Assembly: GCA_020633435.1 (NCBI GenBank)
Contig: JACKDP010000001.1
Location: 1,302,001 to 1,366,000 of the forward strand
DNA: 64,000 nt
From: Myxococcales bacterium
GTDB taxonomy: Bacteria > Myxococcota_A > Bradymonadia > UBA7976 > UBA1532
Direction of reading: 5' to 3'
Shown: positions 31,310-39,533 of the stretch, piece after piece
Layout of the letters: every line of letters begins with the position of its first letter
Numbering within the stretch: the stretch's first letter is position 1
Made by a program: the position numbers and the translations under genes
The notes under the pieces: model-generated
The model's database searches: none
What the model saw: the letters and a program-made list of their open reading frames with translations, nothing else
Told to the model about the DNA's origin: nothing

Positions 31310-32638
31310 CTACTCCGGATCGGGCAGACGCCACGCGGCGCCCAGGTGTGCGTCCATGCGGGCGGCCTCCTCGGCCACCTCCGGGTCATCCAGGTGGCGG
31401 GCCAGCGGCTCGATGCGCGGCGGACCGTGGCGCATGATGAGCGGCGTCCAGCCCATGCCCAGCACGCCGCCGTCGCCGAGGCGCACATGGGCCACCATGC
31501 CGGCCTCCACCTCGACGCGGTCGTCCGCGTCGTTGGAGAAGTTGCCCAGGCTGTAGAGGATGGCCGCCGTCCGCGGCACCCCGTCGGCCGTGCGCACGCT
31601 GCAGGTGCCCACCCCCGGCACCACCTCGGGGTGGTTGACCAGGCACGTCTCGGCGGGCTGCACCACATGGGGCCCCGTGCCCACGACCACGTCGGCGCCG
31701 AGCGTCACGAGCTGGCGGCCGAGCTGCATCAGGTGCGGATCGGGCCAGTACTCGAACTCGTAGCCCCAGTGCAGCAGCAGCACCACGTGGTCGGCCCCGT
31801 CGGCCCGGGCCGCCGCCACGTCGGCCTCCACCCGATCCAGCGGCACGGCGTCCAGGTGGCCGAACGGCACCACGAACAGCTCCCGCATGGGCGTCAGGTC
31901 GCGGCGGTTGAGGCCCCAGGTGTACGAGAGCAGCGCCACGCGCCGCCCCTTCACGTCGACGGTCACGTGCCCGTCGACGCCCGTGGTGCGGTACCCCTTG
32001 GACTCCGCGACCGTCTTCGTCGAGACGATGCCCGCGTCGTCCATGTCGAGGCTGTGGTTGTTGTTGAGCTGCAGCACGTCGAAGGGCAGCCCGTCCAGGA
32101 ACTCGGGCGGGGCGTTGAAGCGAATGGGCAGCCCGCCCTTCCCCACCGGCTCGTCCACGGCGACGACGGTCTCCAGGTTCGCGACCCGCAGATCCGCGGC
32201 CGTCGCGGCCCCCGCGGCCCGGCCGAAGTCGGCCCAGTTGTCGCCCACCCACAGGACGTCCCCCGAGAACGAGATCACCGGCTCGTCCCCGTCGCCGAGC
32301 GGCGGCAAGGCCGGCCGAGTCGCCTCGAAGTGGGCCACCACCTCGGGCGGCGCGGTGGTGTAGTGGCGCAGGACCTTCTGCAGGTACAGCCCCGCCGTGG
32401 GATCCATCAGGCTCCAGTCCTCCGTCTCCCAGCGGGCGAAGGCGTAGCTGGGCGCGTCGGGATCGGGGCTGTAGACCCAGGGAAAGACGGTGGTCGGATC
32501 GGGCCAGCCGGCGTCCGCCGGGCCCGCGTCGACGGCGGCGTCCGCCACGGCGACGTCGGGGGCGCCCGCGTCCCCCGCGGCGCCGTCGGCGGCGTCATCA
32601 CAGGCGATCAGCAGGGCGGCGAGGCCGAGCCCAGACAT
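31310..32638 (-). CDS. CapA-like (PGA_cap metallophosphoesterase-fold) lipoprotein
   Basis: A 442-residue protein with lipobox SGLGLAALLIAC and an Asp/Ala linker, then a CapA/PGA_cap domain: ISFSGDVLWVGD, RVANLETVVAVDE, LNNNHSLDMDDAG, VLLLHWGYEFEYWP, a GTGPHVVQP segment (often GHHPHV in the family) and ILYSLGNFSN. CapA proteins are tied to poly-gamma-glutamate or capsule handling, but many lipoprotein members have unknown substrates. ATG 32638 starts directly at the signal peptide; an in-frame ATG at 32686 is possible. It is first gene of the operon with the two acylase homologues. Confidence 0.88.
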   Translation of the reverse strand: MSGLGLAALLIACDDAADGAAGDAGAPDVAVADAAVDAGPADAGWPDPTTVFPWVYSPDPDAPSYAFARWETEDWSLMDPTAGLYLQKVLRHYTTAPPEVVAHFEATRPALPPLGDGDEPVISFSGDVLWVGDNWADFGRAAGAATAADLRVANLETVVAVDEPVGKGGLPIRFNAPPEFLDGLPFDVLQLNNNHSLDMDDAGIVSTKTVAESKGYRTTGVDGHVTVDVKGRRVALLSYTWGLNRRDLTPMRELFVVPFGHLDAVPLDRVEADVAAARADGADHVVLLLHWGYEFEYWPDPHLMQLGRQLVTLGADVVVGTGPHVVQPAETCLVNHPEVVPGVGTCSVRTADGVPRTAAILYSLGNFSNDADDRVEVEAGMVAHVRLGDGGVLGMGWTPLIMRHGPPRIEPLARHLDDPEVAEEAARMDAHLGAAWRLPDPE

Positions 32639-32756
32639 GAGATAGCGCACCGGACGGTCCCCCCGGATCGGTCGTGGCGCCGGCATCCTAGCAGGCTCCG
32701 AGGCCCCCCGCGCCACCCCCTGGACTTCGGGGCGTCCGGTGGCGAAGACTGGCCCC

Positions 32757-33554
32757 ATGCGCGCCCACGACCTGCCCTTCCTCCGCGGCCTGGTGCCCAC
32801 CCTCCACATCGCCCACCGGGGCGGCGCCGGCTGCTTCCCCGAGAACACGCTGGCCGCGTTCGGCGGCGCCATCGCCCTGGGGGCGACGATGCTCGAGCTG
32901 GACGTCCACCTCAGCGCCGACGGCGAGGTGGTCGTCTGCCACGACGACACCCTGGACCGCTGCACCGACGCCACCGGCCCCGTCTCGGCCCGCACGGCCC
33001 GGGAGCTGGCGCAGGTGGACGCGGGCTACCACTTCGCCCTCGACGGCGCGCACCCCTGGCGCGGCCGGGGCTGCGGCATCCCCCGGCTCGCCGAGGTGCT
33101 GGCGCGGTGGCCGGACGTCCGGCTCAACATCGAGCTCAAGTCGGCGGATCCCTTGCTGATTCCGGCCTTCCTCGGCGTGCTGGACGCGGCCGGCGCCCGG
33201 GATCGGACGTGCATGGGCAGCGAGCAGGACGCCGTGGCCGAGGCCCTCTTCGCCGCCGCGCCGGACGCCTGCCACTACCAGCCGCGCGGCCCCCTCACGG
33301 CCTGGGTGATGGCCGCCGTGATGGGCACCGCGCGCCCCCGGGACGACCGCTGGGCCGTCGTCGACATGCCCCTCGCCTGGCAGGGCACCCCCCTCGTCAC
33401 CCCCGGCCTGGTGGCCGCCGCCCGCGCGGACGGCCTGTGGGTCAACGTCTGGACGGTGGACGAGGAGGCCGACATGGCCCGCCTCAAGGCGCTGGGCGTG
33501 GGGGGCATCATGACCGACCGACCGGATCGCCTGGCGCGCGTGCTCGCGAGCTGA
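32757..33554 (+). CDS. Glycerophosphodiester phosphodiesterase
   Basis: A 265-residue GDPD-family TIM-barrel enzyme, probably cytoplasmic, that hydrolyses glycerophosphodiesters to sn-glycerol-3-phosphate and an alcohol. Motifs are HIAHRGGAGCFPENTLAAF, MLELDVHLSADGEVVVCHDDTLDRC (metal-binding Glu/Asp and the second catalytic His), LNIELKS and a C-terminal VNVWTVDEEADMARL followed by GIMTDRPD. ATG 32757 is preferred; a GTG at 32739 is also in frame. It is divergent from the CapA-like operon and ends just before the hairpin array. Confidence 0.93.
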   Translation: MRAHDLPFLRGLVPTLHIAHRGGAGCFPENTLAAFGGAIALGATMLELDVHLSADGEVVVCHDDTLDRCTDATGPVSARTARELAQVDAGYHFALDGAHPWRGRGCGIPRLAEVLARWPDVRLNIELKSADPLLIPAFLGVLDAAGARDRTCMGSEQDAVAEALFAAAPDACHYQPRGPLTAWVMAAVMGTARPRDDRWAVVDMPLAWQGTPLVTPGLVAAARADGLWVNVWTVDEEADMARLKALGVGGIMTDRPDRLARVLAS

Positions 33555-33575
33555 CCGGCCGCGGCGTGGGGGGGT

Positions 33576-33736
33576 GACCCCGGCGCCGCGGAGGGGGTGC
33601 GACGCCGGGGTCGGGGAAACCGAGACGGGGGGGGCTCGGCCGCCGCAGCGGGTACGCGACGGCCGAGCCGGGAAGCAGCCCCGCCCGGAGGCGGGGGGGG
33701 GCTCGACCGCCGCAGCGGGCATGCGGCGGTCGAGCC
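33576..33736. repeat. Three tandem 37-nt hairpins with compensatory changes
   Basis: Hairpins occupy 33576-33612, 33633-33669 and 33700-33736. Each has 14-nt arms and a 9-nt loop. The left arms are GACCCCGGCGCCGC, GGCTCGGCCGCCGC and GGCTCGACCGCCGC. Copies 1 and 2 share a C-A mismatch at arm position 11, while copy 3 is fully paired. Differences at arm positions 2, 4, 6 and 7-8 are matched on the other arm. The loops of copies 2 and 3 are AGCGGGTAC and AGCGGGCAT, and both are followed by GGAAGCAGCC. No U-tract follows on either strand. The array fills the gap between the GDPD gene and the 3' end of the Cys-rich gene. Confidence 0.75.
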
Positions 33737-33802
33737 GGAAGCAGCCCTCACGGGAGGCCCGCGCCGGGCAGGACCGCCCGGCGCCGGGGACGGGACACGA
33801 CC

Positions 33803-36580
33803 TCAGCGCGCGGCGTCCACCGGGCGCACGCGCTCATGCAGCGATCCCCGAACACCGCCGCGCGCTCGGCGCAGGCGTCCTCGGGTTGCTGGCCGCGACG
33901 CACTGGGCCAGCACGTCGCCCGCCGCCGCCGCGCAGCGATCGGCGCAGGGATCGGCGGGCGCTGGGGCGGGCGCCGCGCCGCTGCAGCGCTCGACGCAGG
34001 CGCGCAGGCCGGCGGCCAGCCGCTCGTCACAGGTCTCGGCGGGCAGATCCGACGCCCGGCAGAGGGCGTCGGCGGCCTGCACGCGGTCATGGCACGTCTC
34101 GCGGCACTCGGCCTCGCCGTCCGCCGGCGGGGGCGGGGGCGGCTCCTCGCCACCGCAGCGCTCCTCGCAGGCCGCCAGCCCGGCGCGCGCCCGCTCGCCG
34201 CACGCCTCGACCTCGCCCGTCCGCTCCACGCAGGCCGCGTAGAACGCCCGGGCGTCCTCGGCGCAGCCCTCGCCGCAGGCCGGCCGCTCAGGCGCCTCGC
34301 AGTGATCGGCCACGCAGGCCTCGACGCCGGCGGCGGCGCGCTCGGCGCAGGCCCGCGCGGCGTCCTCGCCGTTGGCCTCGACGCAGGCGGCGTAGGCCGT
34401 CCGGCCCGCGTCGTGCAGGCCTCGCGGCAGCTCGGCGCCCAGGCTCGGCGCAGCGCTCGGCGGTGCAGCGCTCCAGGAACGCCGCCGCCCGCGCCCGGCA
34501 GTCCGCCGGATCCCGCCGCCTCGACGCACTCCCGAGCCAGCGCGGCCGCCCGGGCCTGGCAGCCCTCCTCGCAGGTCGGCGCCGGCGCCACGCAGCGGGC
34601 CTCGACGCACGCCGCGCCGGCCGCCTGGGCGCGCTCCCGGCAGGCCGCCGGGTCGCCGCCGGCCTCGACGCAGGCCCGCCCCTCGGCGGTGGCCCGGGCC
34701 GCGCACTGCTCTTCGCAGGTCGGGGGCTCGGCGGCGCAGTGATCGGCCACGCAGCCCTCGACGAACGCGCGGGCCCGGCGGCCGCAAGCCTCCGGATCGC
34801 CACCGCTCTCCACGCACTCGGCGTTCAGGCGGCGGCCCTCGGCGCCGCAGCGATCGGCGCAGTCGCCCTCGGGGGCCGGGGGCGGATCGCGCAGCTCGCA
34901 GTGGCCCTCGATGCAGGCCTGCACCTGGTCACGGGCGGCGGCCTCGCAGCGCGGGGCGGCCTCGGGGCCGTTCTCCTCGACACAGGCGCGGTTGAAGGCG
35001 CGCCCCACCTCGCCGCAGCGCGCCTCGCAGGCGTCCCCGGCCGGGGGCGGCGCGGGGGCCGCGCAGCGCTCGGCGATGCAGGTCTCGGCCTGGTGGGCGG
35101 CGGCAGCAGCGCAGCGCTCAGCGCTGGCCGGGCCGTTCTGGGCCACGCACTCGCGGTTGAAGGTGCGGGCGGCGGCGTTGCAGGCGTCCTCGCAGGCCAC
35201 CGGCTCGCCGCAGCGCTCCGCCACGCAGGTCGCCACCTGCTCGCGGGCCACCGCCTGGCAGCGCTCGGCCGAGGCCGGGCCGTTGGCGGCGACGCAGCGC
35301 TCGACGTAGGCGCGGCCGGCCGCGTTGCAGGCGTCCTCGCAGTCGGCCGGCGGCGGGGCGGCGGCGCGGGGCCTCGCAGCGCTCGGCGACGCACGCCTCG
35401 ACGCGATCCGCCGCGGCCGCGCGGCAGCGCTCGGCGGCCGCCTCGCCGTTCTGGGCCACGCACTCGCGGTTGAAGGCGCGCCCCTCGGCGCCGCAGGCCG
35501 CCAGGCAGTCATCGCCGGGGGGCGGGGGCGGCGGCTCGGCAGGAGCGTCCTCGCCGCAGCGCTCGTCGACGCAGACCTCGAGCATGTGCCGGGCCCGCAG
35601 GCCACAGGCGTCGGCGTTCTCCTCGCCGTGCTCCTCGACACAGGCGCCGTACCAGGCCCGCGCAGCGGCGGCGCAGCGGCCCTCGCACGCGGGGACGACG
35701 TCCTCGGCGCAGCTCTCGGCGATGCAGGCCTGCACGGCCTCACGCGCCCGGCGCTCGCAGCGCTCGGGGGCGCCGCCCTCGTCCAGGCAGGCGGCGTGGA
35801 CGCGCCGGCCGCGCTGGCCGCAGGCGTCCTCGCAGGACGGCGCCTCGGCCTCGCCGCAGTGGGCGTCGACGCACTCGGCGAGCTGGGCCTCGGCCTGCGC
35901 CCGGCAGCGCTCGGGCGCCGCCTCTCGACGCAGGCCCGCGCCCCGTCCCGCCCGCTCGCGCAGGCCGCCTGGCAGTCCACGGGCCGGTCCTCGACCGGCA
36001 GTGATCCTCGAAGCAGGCGCGGGCGGCGTCGTTGCCCCTGCAGATCGCAGCGCTCGGCGTCGCCGCCGGCCCGCACGCACTCGCGGGCCGCGTACTCGCC
36101 GCGGGCCCGGCAACTCGCCGCGCAGCGCGCCTCGGGGCTGCGTCGTCGGGGCGCGCCTCGGGCAGGCGTCGGCGCAGGCCTGGGCGGCGCGGCGACCGGC
36201 GTGCCGCAGCGCGCCTCGTCCCCACCGCCCTCGATGCACTCGCGCACGACCCCGGCGGCCCGCAGCGCGCAGCCCTGCTCGCAGGCCTCCGGGCGGGGTC
36301 GCAGGTCGTGGCCGCACGCCATCTGGCAGCGCTGCCCGGCCTCCTGGGCCGCGGCCCGGCAGGCCACGGCGCCGCGACCCGCCGCCTCGCAGGCCTCCAC
36401 GGCGGCGCGGATGCGCTCCCCGCAGTCGCGGCGGCAGGCGGCGTTCAGGTCGGCCAGATCGGCGCCCACGGCCGGGGCGTCGTCCACGGGGGCGGCCGGT
36501 CCGCCCTCCTCCCCGGCTCCACAGGCGGTGAGTCCCAGCGTCAGCATCATCAGTGACCGGGTCAACCAGCGCAGCGGCAT
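33803..36580 (-). pseudogene. Cys-rich repeat lipoprotein gene, reading frame broken several times
   Basis: The start is clear: ATG 36580 behind GAAGGAG, then signal peptide LMMLTLGLTAC. About twenty ~45-residue modules follow, each with paired Cys (pattern CEDACNAAGRAYVERCV, then AERCQAVAREQVATCVAERC), separated by short Pro-rich spacers. The modules are read in all three frames in turn. Frame changes fall near 36.19, 36.14, 36.03, 36.00, 35.93, 35.37, 34.51, 34.45 and 34.43 kb, while module sequence stays well conserved on both sides. Depending on frame the gene ends at 33834, 33803 or about 33748. Either sequencing indels or very recent decay explain this. It has its own sigma-54-like promoter. 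Function unknown; four Cys per module suggest a disulfide-rich surface protein. Confidence 0.7.
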
Positions 36581-36617
36581 GCGGCTCTCCTTCGTGGGTG
36601 GGGCGCGCGGGACATCG

Positions 36618-36633
36618 AGCAAGATCAAGGCCA
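36618..36633 (-). promoter_or_regulatory. Sigma-54 promoter of the Cys-rich lipoprotein gene
   Basis: The minus-strand sequence TGGCCTTGATCTTGCT matches the -24/-12 consensus, with GG and GC correctly spaced and TTGCT perfect at -12. The predicted start near 36608 leaves a 28-nt leader with the ribosome site GAAGGAG. Confidence 0.65.
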
Positions 36634-36661
36634 GCGCTCTGGCCGCGGCGCCGTGTCGCAG

Positions 36662-36715
36662 GTGTCAAGGTACCATGACACAGACCCCACCCGGGGGTGT
36701 CAGGCTGGCTTGACA
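36662..36715. promoter_or_regulatory. Two TGTCA-N8-TGACA dyads (candidate activator sites)
   Basis: Dyad 1 is TGTCAAGGTACCATGACA (36663-36680), extended by G/C on its flanks. Dyad 2 is TGTCAGGCTGGCTTGACA (36698-36715). Arms and spacer length are identical and the centres are 35 bp apart. They lie about 64 and 99 bp upstream of the predicted sigma-54 start of the Cys-rich gene, where enhancer-binding proteins bind. The motif differs from the operators in front of rtcB. Confidence 0.65.
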
Positions 36716-36716
36716 G

Positions 36717-38183
36717 TCAGGCGACGCCGTAGCGGGCGAGCTTGCGCTTGAGGGTGTTGCGATCGACGCCGAGGCGCCGCGCCGTGCCCGATCGGTTGCC
36801 CCCCTCCGCGGCCCAGGCCGCGCGGATGGCCGCCTCTTCGGCGGCTTCGACCGCCGCAGCGAGCGTCGGCGTCGGCGCCTCGCCCGCCCGGAGGGGCGCC
36901 TCGGCCGGGCCCGGCGGCGCCCCGGCCTGGAGCTCCGGCGACAGATCGGCCCGCGTCACCACGGCATCACAGAACACCGTCCAGCGGCGCACCTCGGCCT
37001 GCAGCTCCCGCACGTTGCCAGGCCAGCGCCAGGCCCGCAGGGCCTCCCAGGCAGACCGGCTGACGGCCAGATCCGGCCGGCCGGCCTCCCGCAGCAGCCG
37101 CACGACGAGGGCCTCCAGATCGCTGCCCCGCGCCCGCAGCGGCGGCACGCTCAGCACCGCGCCCGCGAGGCGGTACCACAGGTCCTCCCGGAAGGTGCCG
37201 GCGGCGACCATGGCCCGCAGATCGCGGTGCGTGGCGCCGATGATCCGCACGTCGACGGGCACGGGCTCCTCGCCCCCGACCCGCCGCACCGTCCCCTCCT
37301 GCAGCACCCGCAGCAGCCGCACCTGCACCGACGGCGGCAGCTCGCCCAGCTCGTCGAGGAAGAGGGTGCCCCCGTCCGCCTGCTCGAAGAGCCCGCGCCG
37401 CCGCCCGGTGGCCCCCGTGAACGCCCCGGCCTCGTGGCCGAAGAGCTCGCTCTGCAGCACCCCCTCGGTGAACGCCCCGCAGTTCTCGGCCACGAAGGGC
37501 CCGGCGGCCCGCGCGCTGCCCCGGTGGATGGCCCGGGCGACGAGCTCCTTGCCCGTGCCCGTCTCCCCCAGGATGACCACCGGCACCGCCGTGCCCGCCA
37601 CCCGGGCGATGCGCTCGGCGAGCTGGCGCATCTGCGGGCCCTCCCCGACGAAGTCGGCGCCCACCACGCCGATGCGGGCGCGGAGCTGGACGACCTCCTC
37701 GCGCAGCGCCCGGATCTCGGGGAAGCCGTCGATGTCCAGCCGCACCTCCCGGACGGGCGCCGGGTGCAGGCCGGGCACGAACCGGGCGGGGATGACCTGG
37801 AGCATGCGGGCCTGGAGCAGCCCCGCCTGGACGAGGATGACCCAGAGCGTCTGGGCCTGCGGCGTGCCGGCCGACAGCAGGACGTCCACCTCCGCGTCGC
37901 GGGGCACGTCGGGTAGCAGCGCCTGCAAGATCGAGAAGATGGCGGCGTGATCCGTCGGATCGGGCAGATCGACCGCCCAGACCTCGGCGCGGCCGACGAA
38001 CGCCTCGGCCTCGATGGCCAGCGCCCGGGCGCCGGCGCGGTCCGCCCGCGGGCTCAGGATGAGGGCGACGTCGTAGGCGGTGTCGCCGGTGGCGAGGAGC
38101 CGGAGGATGGGACCCTCGTCCACGCCGCCTTCGCCCCGCCGACGCCGGGGCGCGCGATCCGACCAGGTGAGCAGCACACGCAT
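36717..38183 (-). CDS. rtcR: RtcR: CARF-domain sigma-54-dependent activator of RNA repair
   Basis: A 488-residue enhancer-binding protein. Residues 1-140 form an RtcR-type CARF ligand-sensing domain; the stretch VLLSAGTPQAQTLWVILVQAGLLQARMLQ aligns by eye with the E. coli RtcR region containing THVAQICWFLLAEARYLPAR. The AAA+ domain has Walker A GETGTGKE (206-213), the sigma-54 loop GAFTGA (253-258) and Walker B GGTLFLDE (271-278). A Fis-type helix-turn-helix ends the protein (GTARRLGVDRNTLKRKL). RtcR senses RNA-damage products and activates rtcB-type operons; the divergent gene here is an RtcB. One operator overlaps its start codon, suggesting autoregulation. Confidence 0.9.
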   Translation of the reverse strand: MRVLLTWSDRAPRRRRGEGGVDEGPILRLLATGDTAYDVALILSPRADRAGARALAIEAEAFVGRAEVWAVDLPDPTDHAAIFSILQALLPDVPRDAEVDVLLSAGTPQAQTLWVILVQAGLLQARMLQVIPARFVPGLHPAPVREVRLDIDGFPEIRALREEVVQLRARIGVVGADFVGEGPQMRQLAERIARVAGTAVPVVILGETGTGKELVARAIHRGSARAAGPFVAENCGAFTEGVLQSELFGHEAGAFTGATGRRRGLFEQADGGTLFLDELGELPPSVQVRLLRVLQEGTVRRVGGEEPVPVDVRIIGATHRDLRAMVAAGTFREDLWYRLAGAVLSVPPLRARGSDLEALVVRLLREAGRPDLAVSRSAWEALRAWRWPGNVRELQAEVRRWTVFCDAVVTRADLSPELQAGAPPGPAEAPLRAGEAPTPTLAAAVEAAEEAAIRAAWAAEGGNRSGTARRLGVDRNTLKRKLARYGVA

Positions 38184-38245
38184 GGTGCAGGATGTACCAG
38201 ATACGGTGCGTCATGCACCAGATCGCCCTGGTGCAGTCTGCACCA
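38183..38245. promoter_or_regulatory. Three tandem RtcR-type operators, TGGTGCA-N3-TGCACCA
   Basis: Sites are TGGTGCAGGATGTACCA (38183-38199), CGGTGCGTCATGCACCA (38204-38220) and TGGTGCAGTCTGCACCA (38229-38245, a perfect dyad). Centres are 21 and 25 bp apart, about two helical turns. They lie roughly 65-111 bp upstream of the predicted rtcB start. The first overlaps the rtcR initiation codon. Confidence 0.8.
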
Positions 38246-38275
38246 AGATCGCCGCCAGACCGCATGAGACGAGGC

Positions 38276-38291
38276 TGGCACGCTCGTCGCC
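38276..38291 (+). promoter_or_regulatory. Sigma-54 promoter of the rtcB operon
   Basis: TGGCACGCTCGTCGCC has a perfect -24 box (TGGCACG) and a -12 GC at exact spacing. Transcription would begin near 38302, only about 3 nt before the rtcB ATG at 38305, so the message would be nearly leaderless. Confidence 0.75.
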
Positions 38292-38304
38292 TAAGGGCGG
38301 CGGC

Positions 38305-39522
38305 ATGAGCACGCACCCCCTCCCTGCCCACGCCCGGATCCTCGACGGCGCGGGCGTCATCATCGAGGACGCCGCCCGCGACCAGCTCGCTCGGGTGGCC
38401 CGCACGCCCGGCTGCTGCGCCGCGGTGGGCCTGCCCGACCTGCACCCCGGGCGGGGCATCCCCGTGGGCGCGGCCTTCGCGTTCCGGGATCGCATCGTGC
38501 CGGCGCTCGTCGGCGGCGACGCGGGCTGCGGCGTGCGCCTCGTGGCGGTCGCGAAGGCGCGGTTCCAGGGCGACGCCCTCCTGCGGCGGGTCGAGGAGGC
38601 CACTGCCGGCCCCGTCCTGCCCGACGCCGACGCCGAGGCCCTGGCCAGCGCGGCCTGGCACCAGGGGCCCCGCGGCCTCGCCGACGTGCCGGGCCTCCCC
38701 GCCGGCCTCGCGGACCTCGCGGCGGCCGAGCCCGCGGACGCCCTGCCCCCCTCGGATCCCGCGGGCCCCCCGGCCGGGTTCGGCGCCCAGCTCGGCACCG
38801 CGGGCGGCGGCAACCACTTCCTGGAGCTCGCCCGCGTCGACGGCATCACCGACCGGGTCGCGGCCCGCGCCCTGGGCCTCACCACGGGCGGCCTGGTCGT
38901 GCTGGCGCACTCGGGCTCCCGGGGCCTGGGCCCGGCCGCCACCGCCCGCTTCGCGGCCGACGAGCTGACGACGCCCGCGGGGATGGCGGCCTACCTCGCC
39001 GTGCTGGCGGGGGCGTGCCGCTTCGCCCAGGCCAACCGCCTGCTCCTCGCGTGGCGGCTGCTGGAGGCCCTGGGCGCCGGCCGGGCGAGCCGCATCGCCG
39101 GCCAGCTCGACCTGACGCACAACACCGTCGTGCCCATCGAGCACGAGGGCGCGCCCGCCTGGCTGCACCGCAAGGGCGCGGCCCCCGCCGACGGCCCCAC
39201 CGTCGTCCTCGGCAGCCGCGGCGCCCCCAGCCACGTGATGGTGGGCACGGGCCAGGCCGAGACGCTGTGGTCCGTGGCCCACGGCGCCGGCCGGCGCCTC
39301 GGCCGGGCCGACGCCGAGGCGCGCTTCCAGGCGCGGCACACGCGGGCGAGCCTGCGCCGCACCGCCCTGGGCAGCCAGGTCCTCTGCGATGACGCGCGGC
39401 TGCTCTTCGCCGAGCACCCCGACGCCTACAAGCCCATCGAGCCCGTGGTGGCCGCCCTGGAGGCCGCCGGCGCCGCCCGCCGGCTGGCGCGGCTCACCCC
39501 CCTCATCACCGTGAAGCGCTGA
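38305..39522 (+). CDS. rtcB: RtcB-family RNA ligase (release-factor-H-coupled type)
   Basis: A 405-residue GTP/Mn-dependent RNA ligase that joins 3'-phosphate or 2',3'-cyclic phosphate to 5'-OH ends. Motifs are VGLPDLHPGRGIPVGAAF, LVGGDAGCGVRL (metal-binding Asp and Cys), LGTAGGGNHFLELARV, LAHSGSRG, LTHNTVVPIEH and WLHRKGAAPADG, ending in ITVKR. The N-terminus and compact length resemble the RtcB subgroup normally paired with peptide release factor PrfH. No prfH is present; a 243-aa gene follows 11 bp later. The open frame extends upstream of ATG 38305, but that region holds the promoter and operators. Confidence 0.93.
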   Translation: MSTHPLPAHARILDGAGVIIEDAARDQLARVARTPGCCAAVGLPDLHPGRGIPVGAAFAFRDRIVPALVGGDAGCGVRLVAVAKARFQGDALLRRVEEATAGPVLPDADAEALASAAWHQGPRGLADVPGLPAGLADLAAAEPADALPPSDPAGPPAGFGAQLGTAGGGNHFLELARVDGITDRVAARALGLTTGGLVVLAHSGSRGLGPAATARFAADELTTPAGMAAYLAVLAGACRFAQANRLLLAWRLLEALGAGRASRIAGQLDLTHNTVVPIEHEGAPAWLHRKGAAPADGPTVVLGSRGAPSHVMVGTGQAETLWSVAHGAGRRLGRADAEARFQARHTRASLRRTALGSQVLCDDARLLFAEHPDAYKPIEPVVAALEAAGAARRLARLTPLITVKR

Positions 39523-39533
39523 CGGAGGCTCCG

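Noticed and set aside
27299..33577. A plus-strand open frame of about 2,090 codons
   Set aside because: It lies opposite the acylase/CapA operon, has no ribosome site, and its Arg/Gly/His-rich translation is the usual antisense shadow in very GC-rich DNA. Motifs are on the minus strand.
33576..33736. Hairpins as rho-independent terminators
   Set aside because: No T-run follows any stem on either strand, unlike the clear terminators at 21741-21775 and 62985-63017.
36662..36715. TGTCA dyads as further RtcR operators
   Set aside because: Arm sequence and spacer length (5-N8-5) differ from the TGGTGCA-N3-TGCACCA sites; kept as a separate candidate motif.
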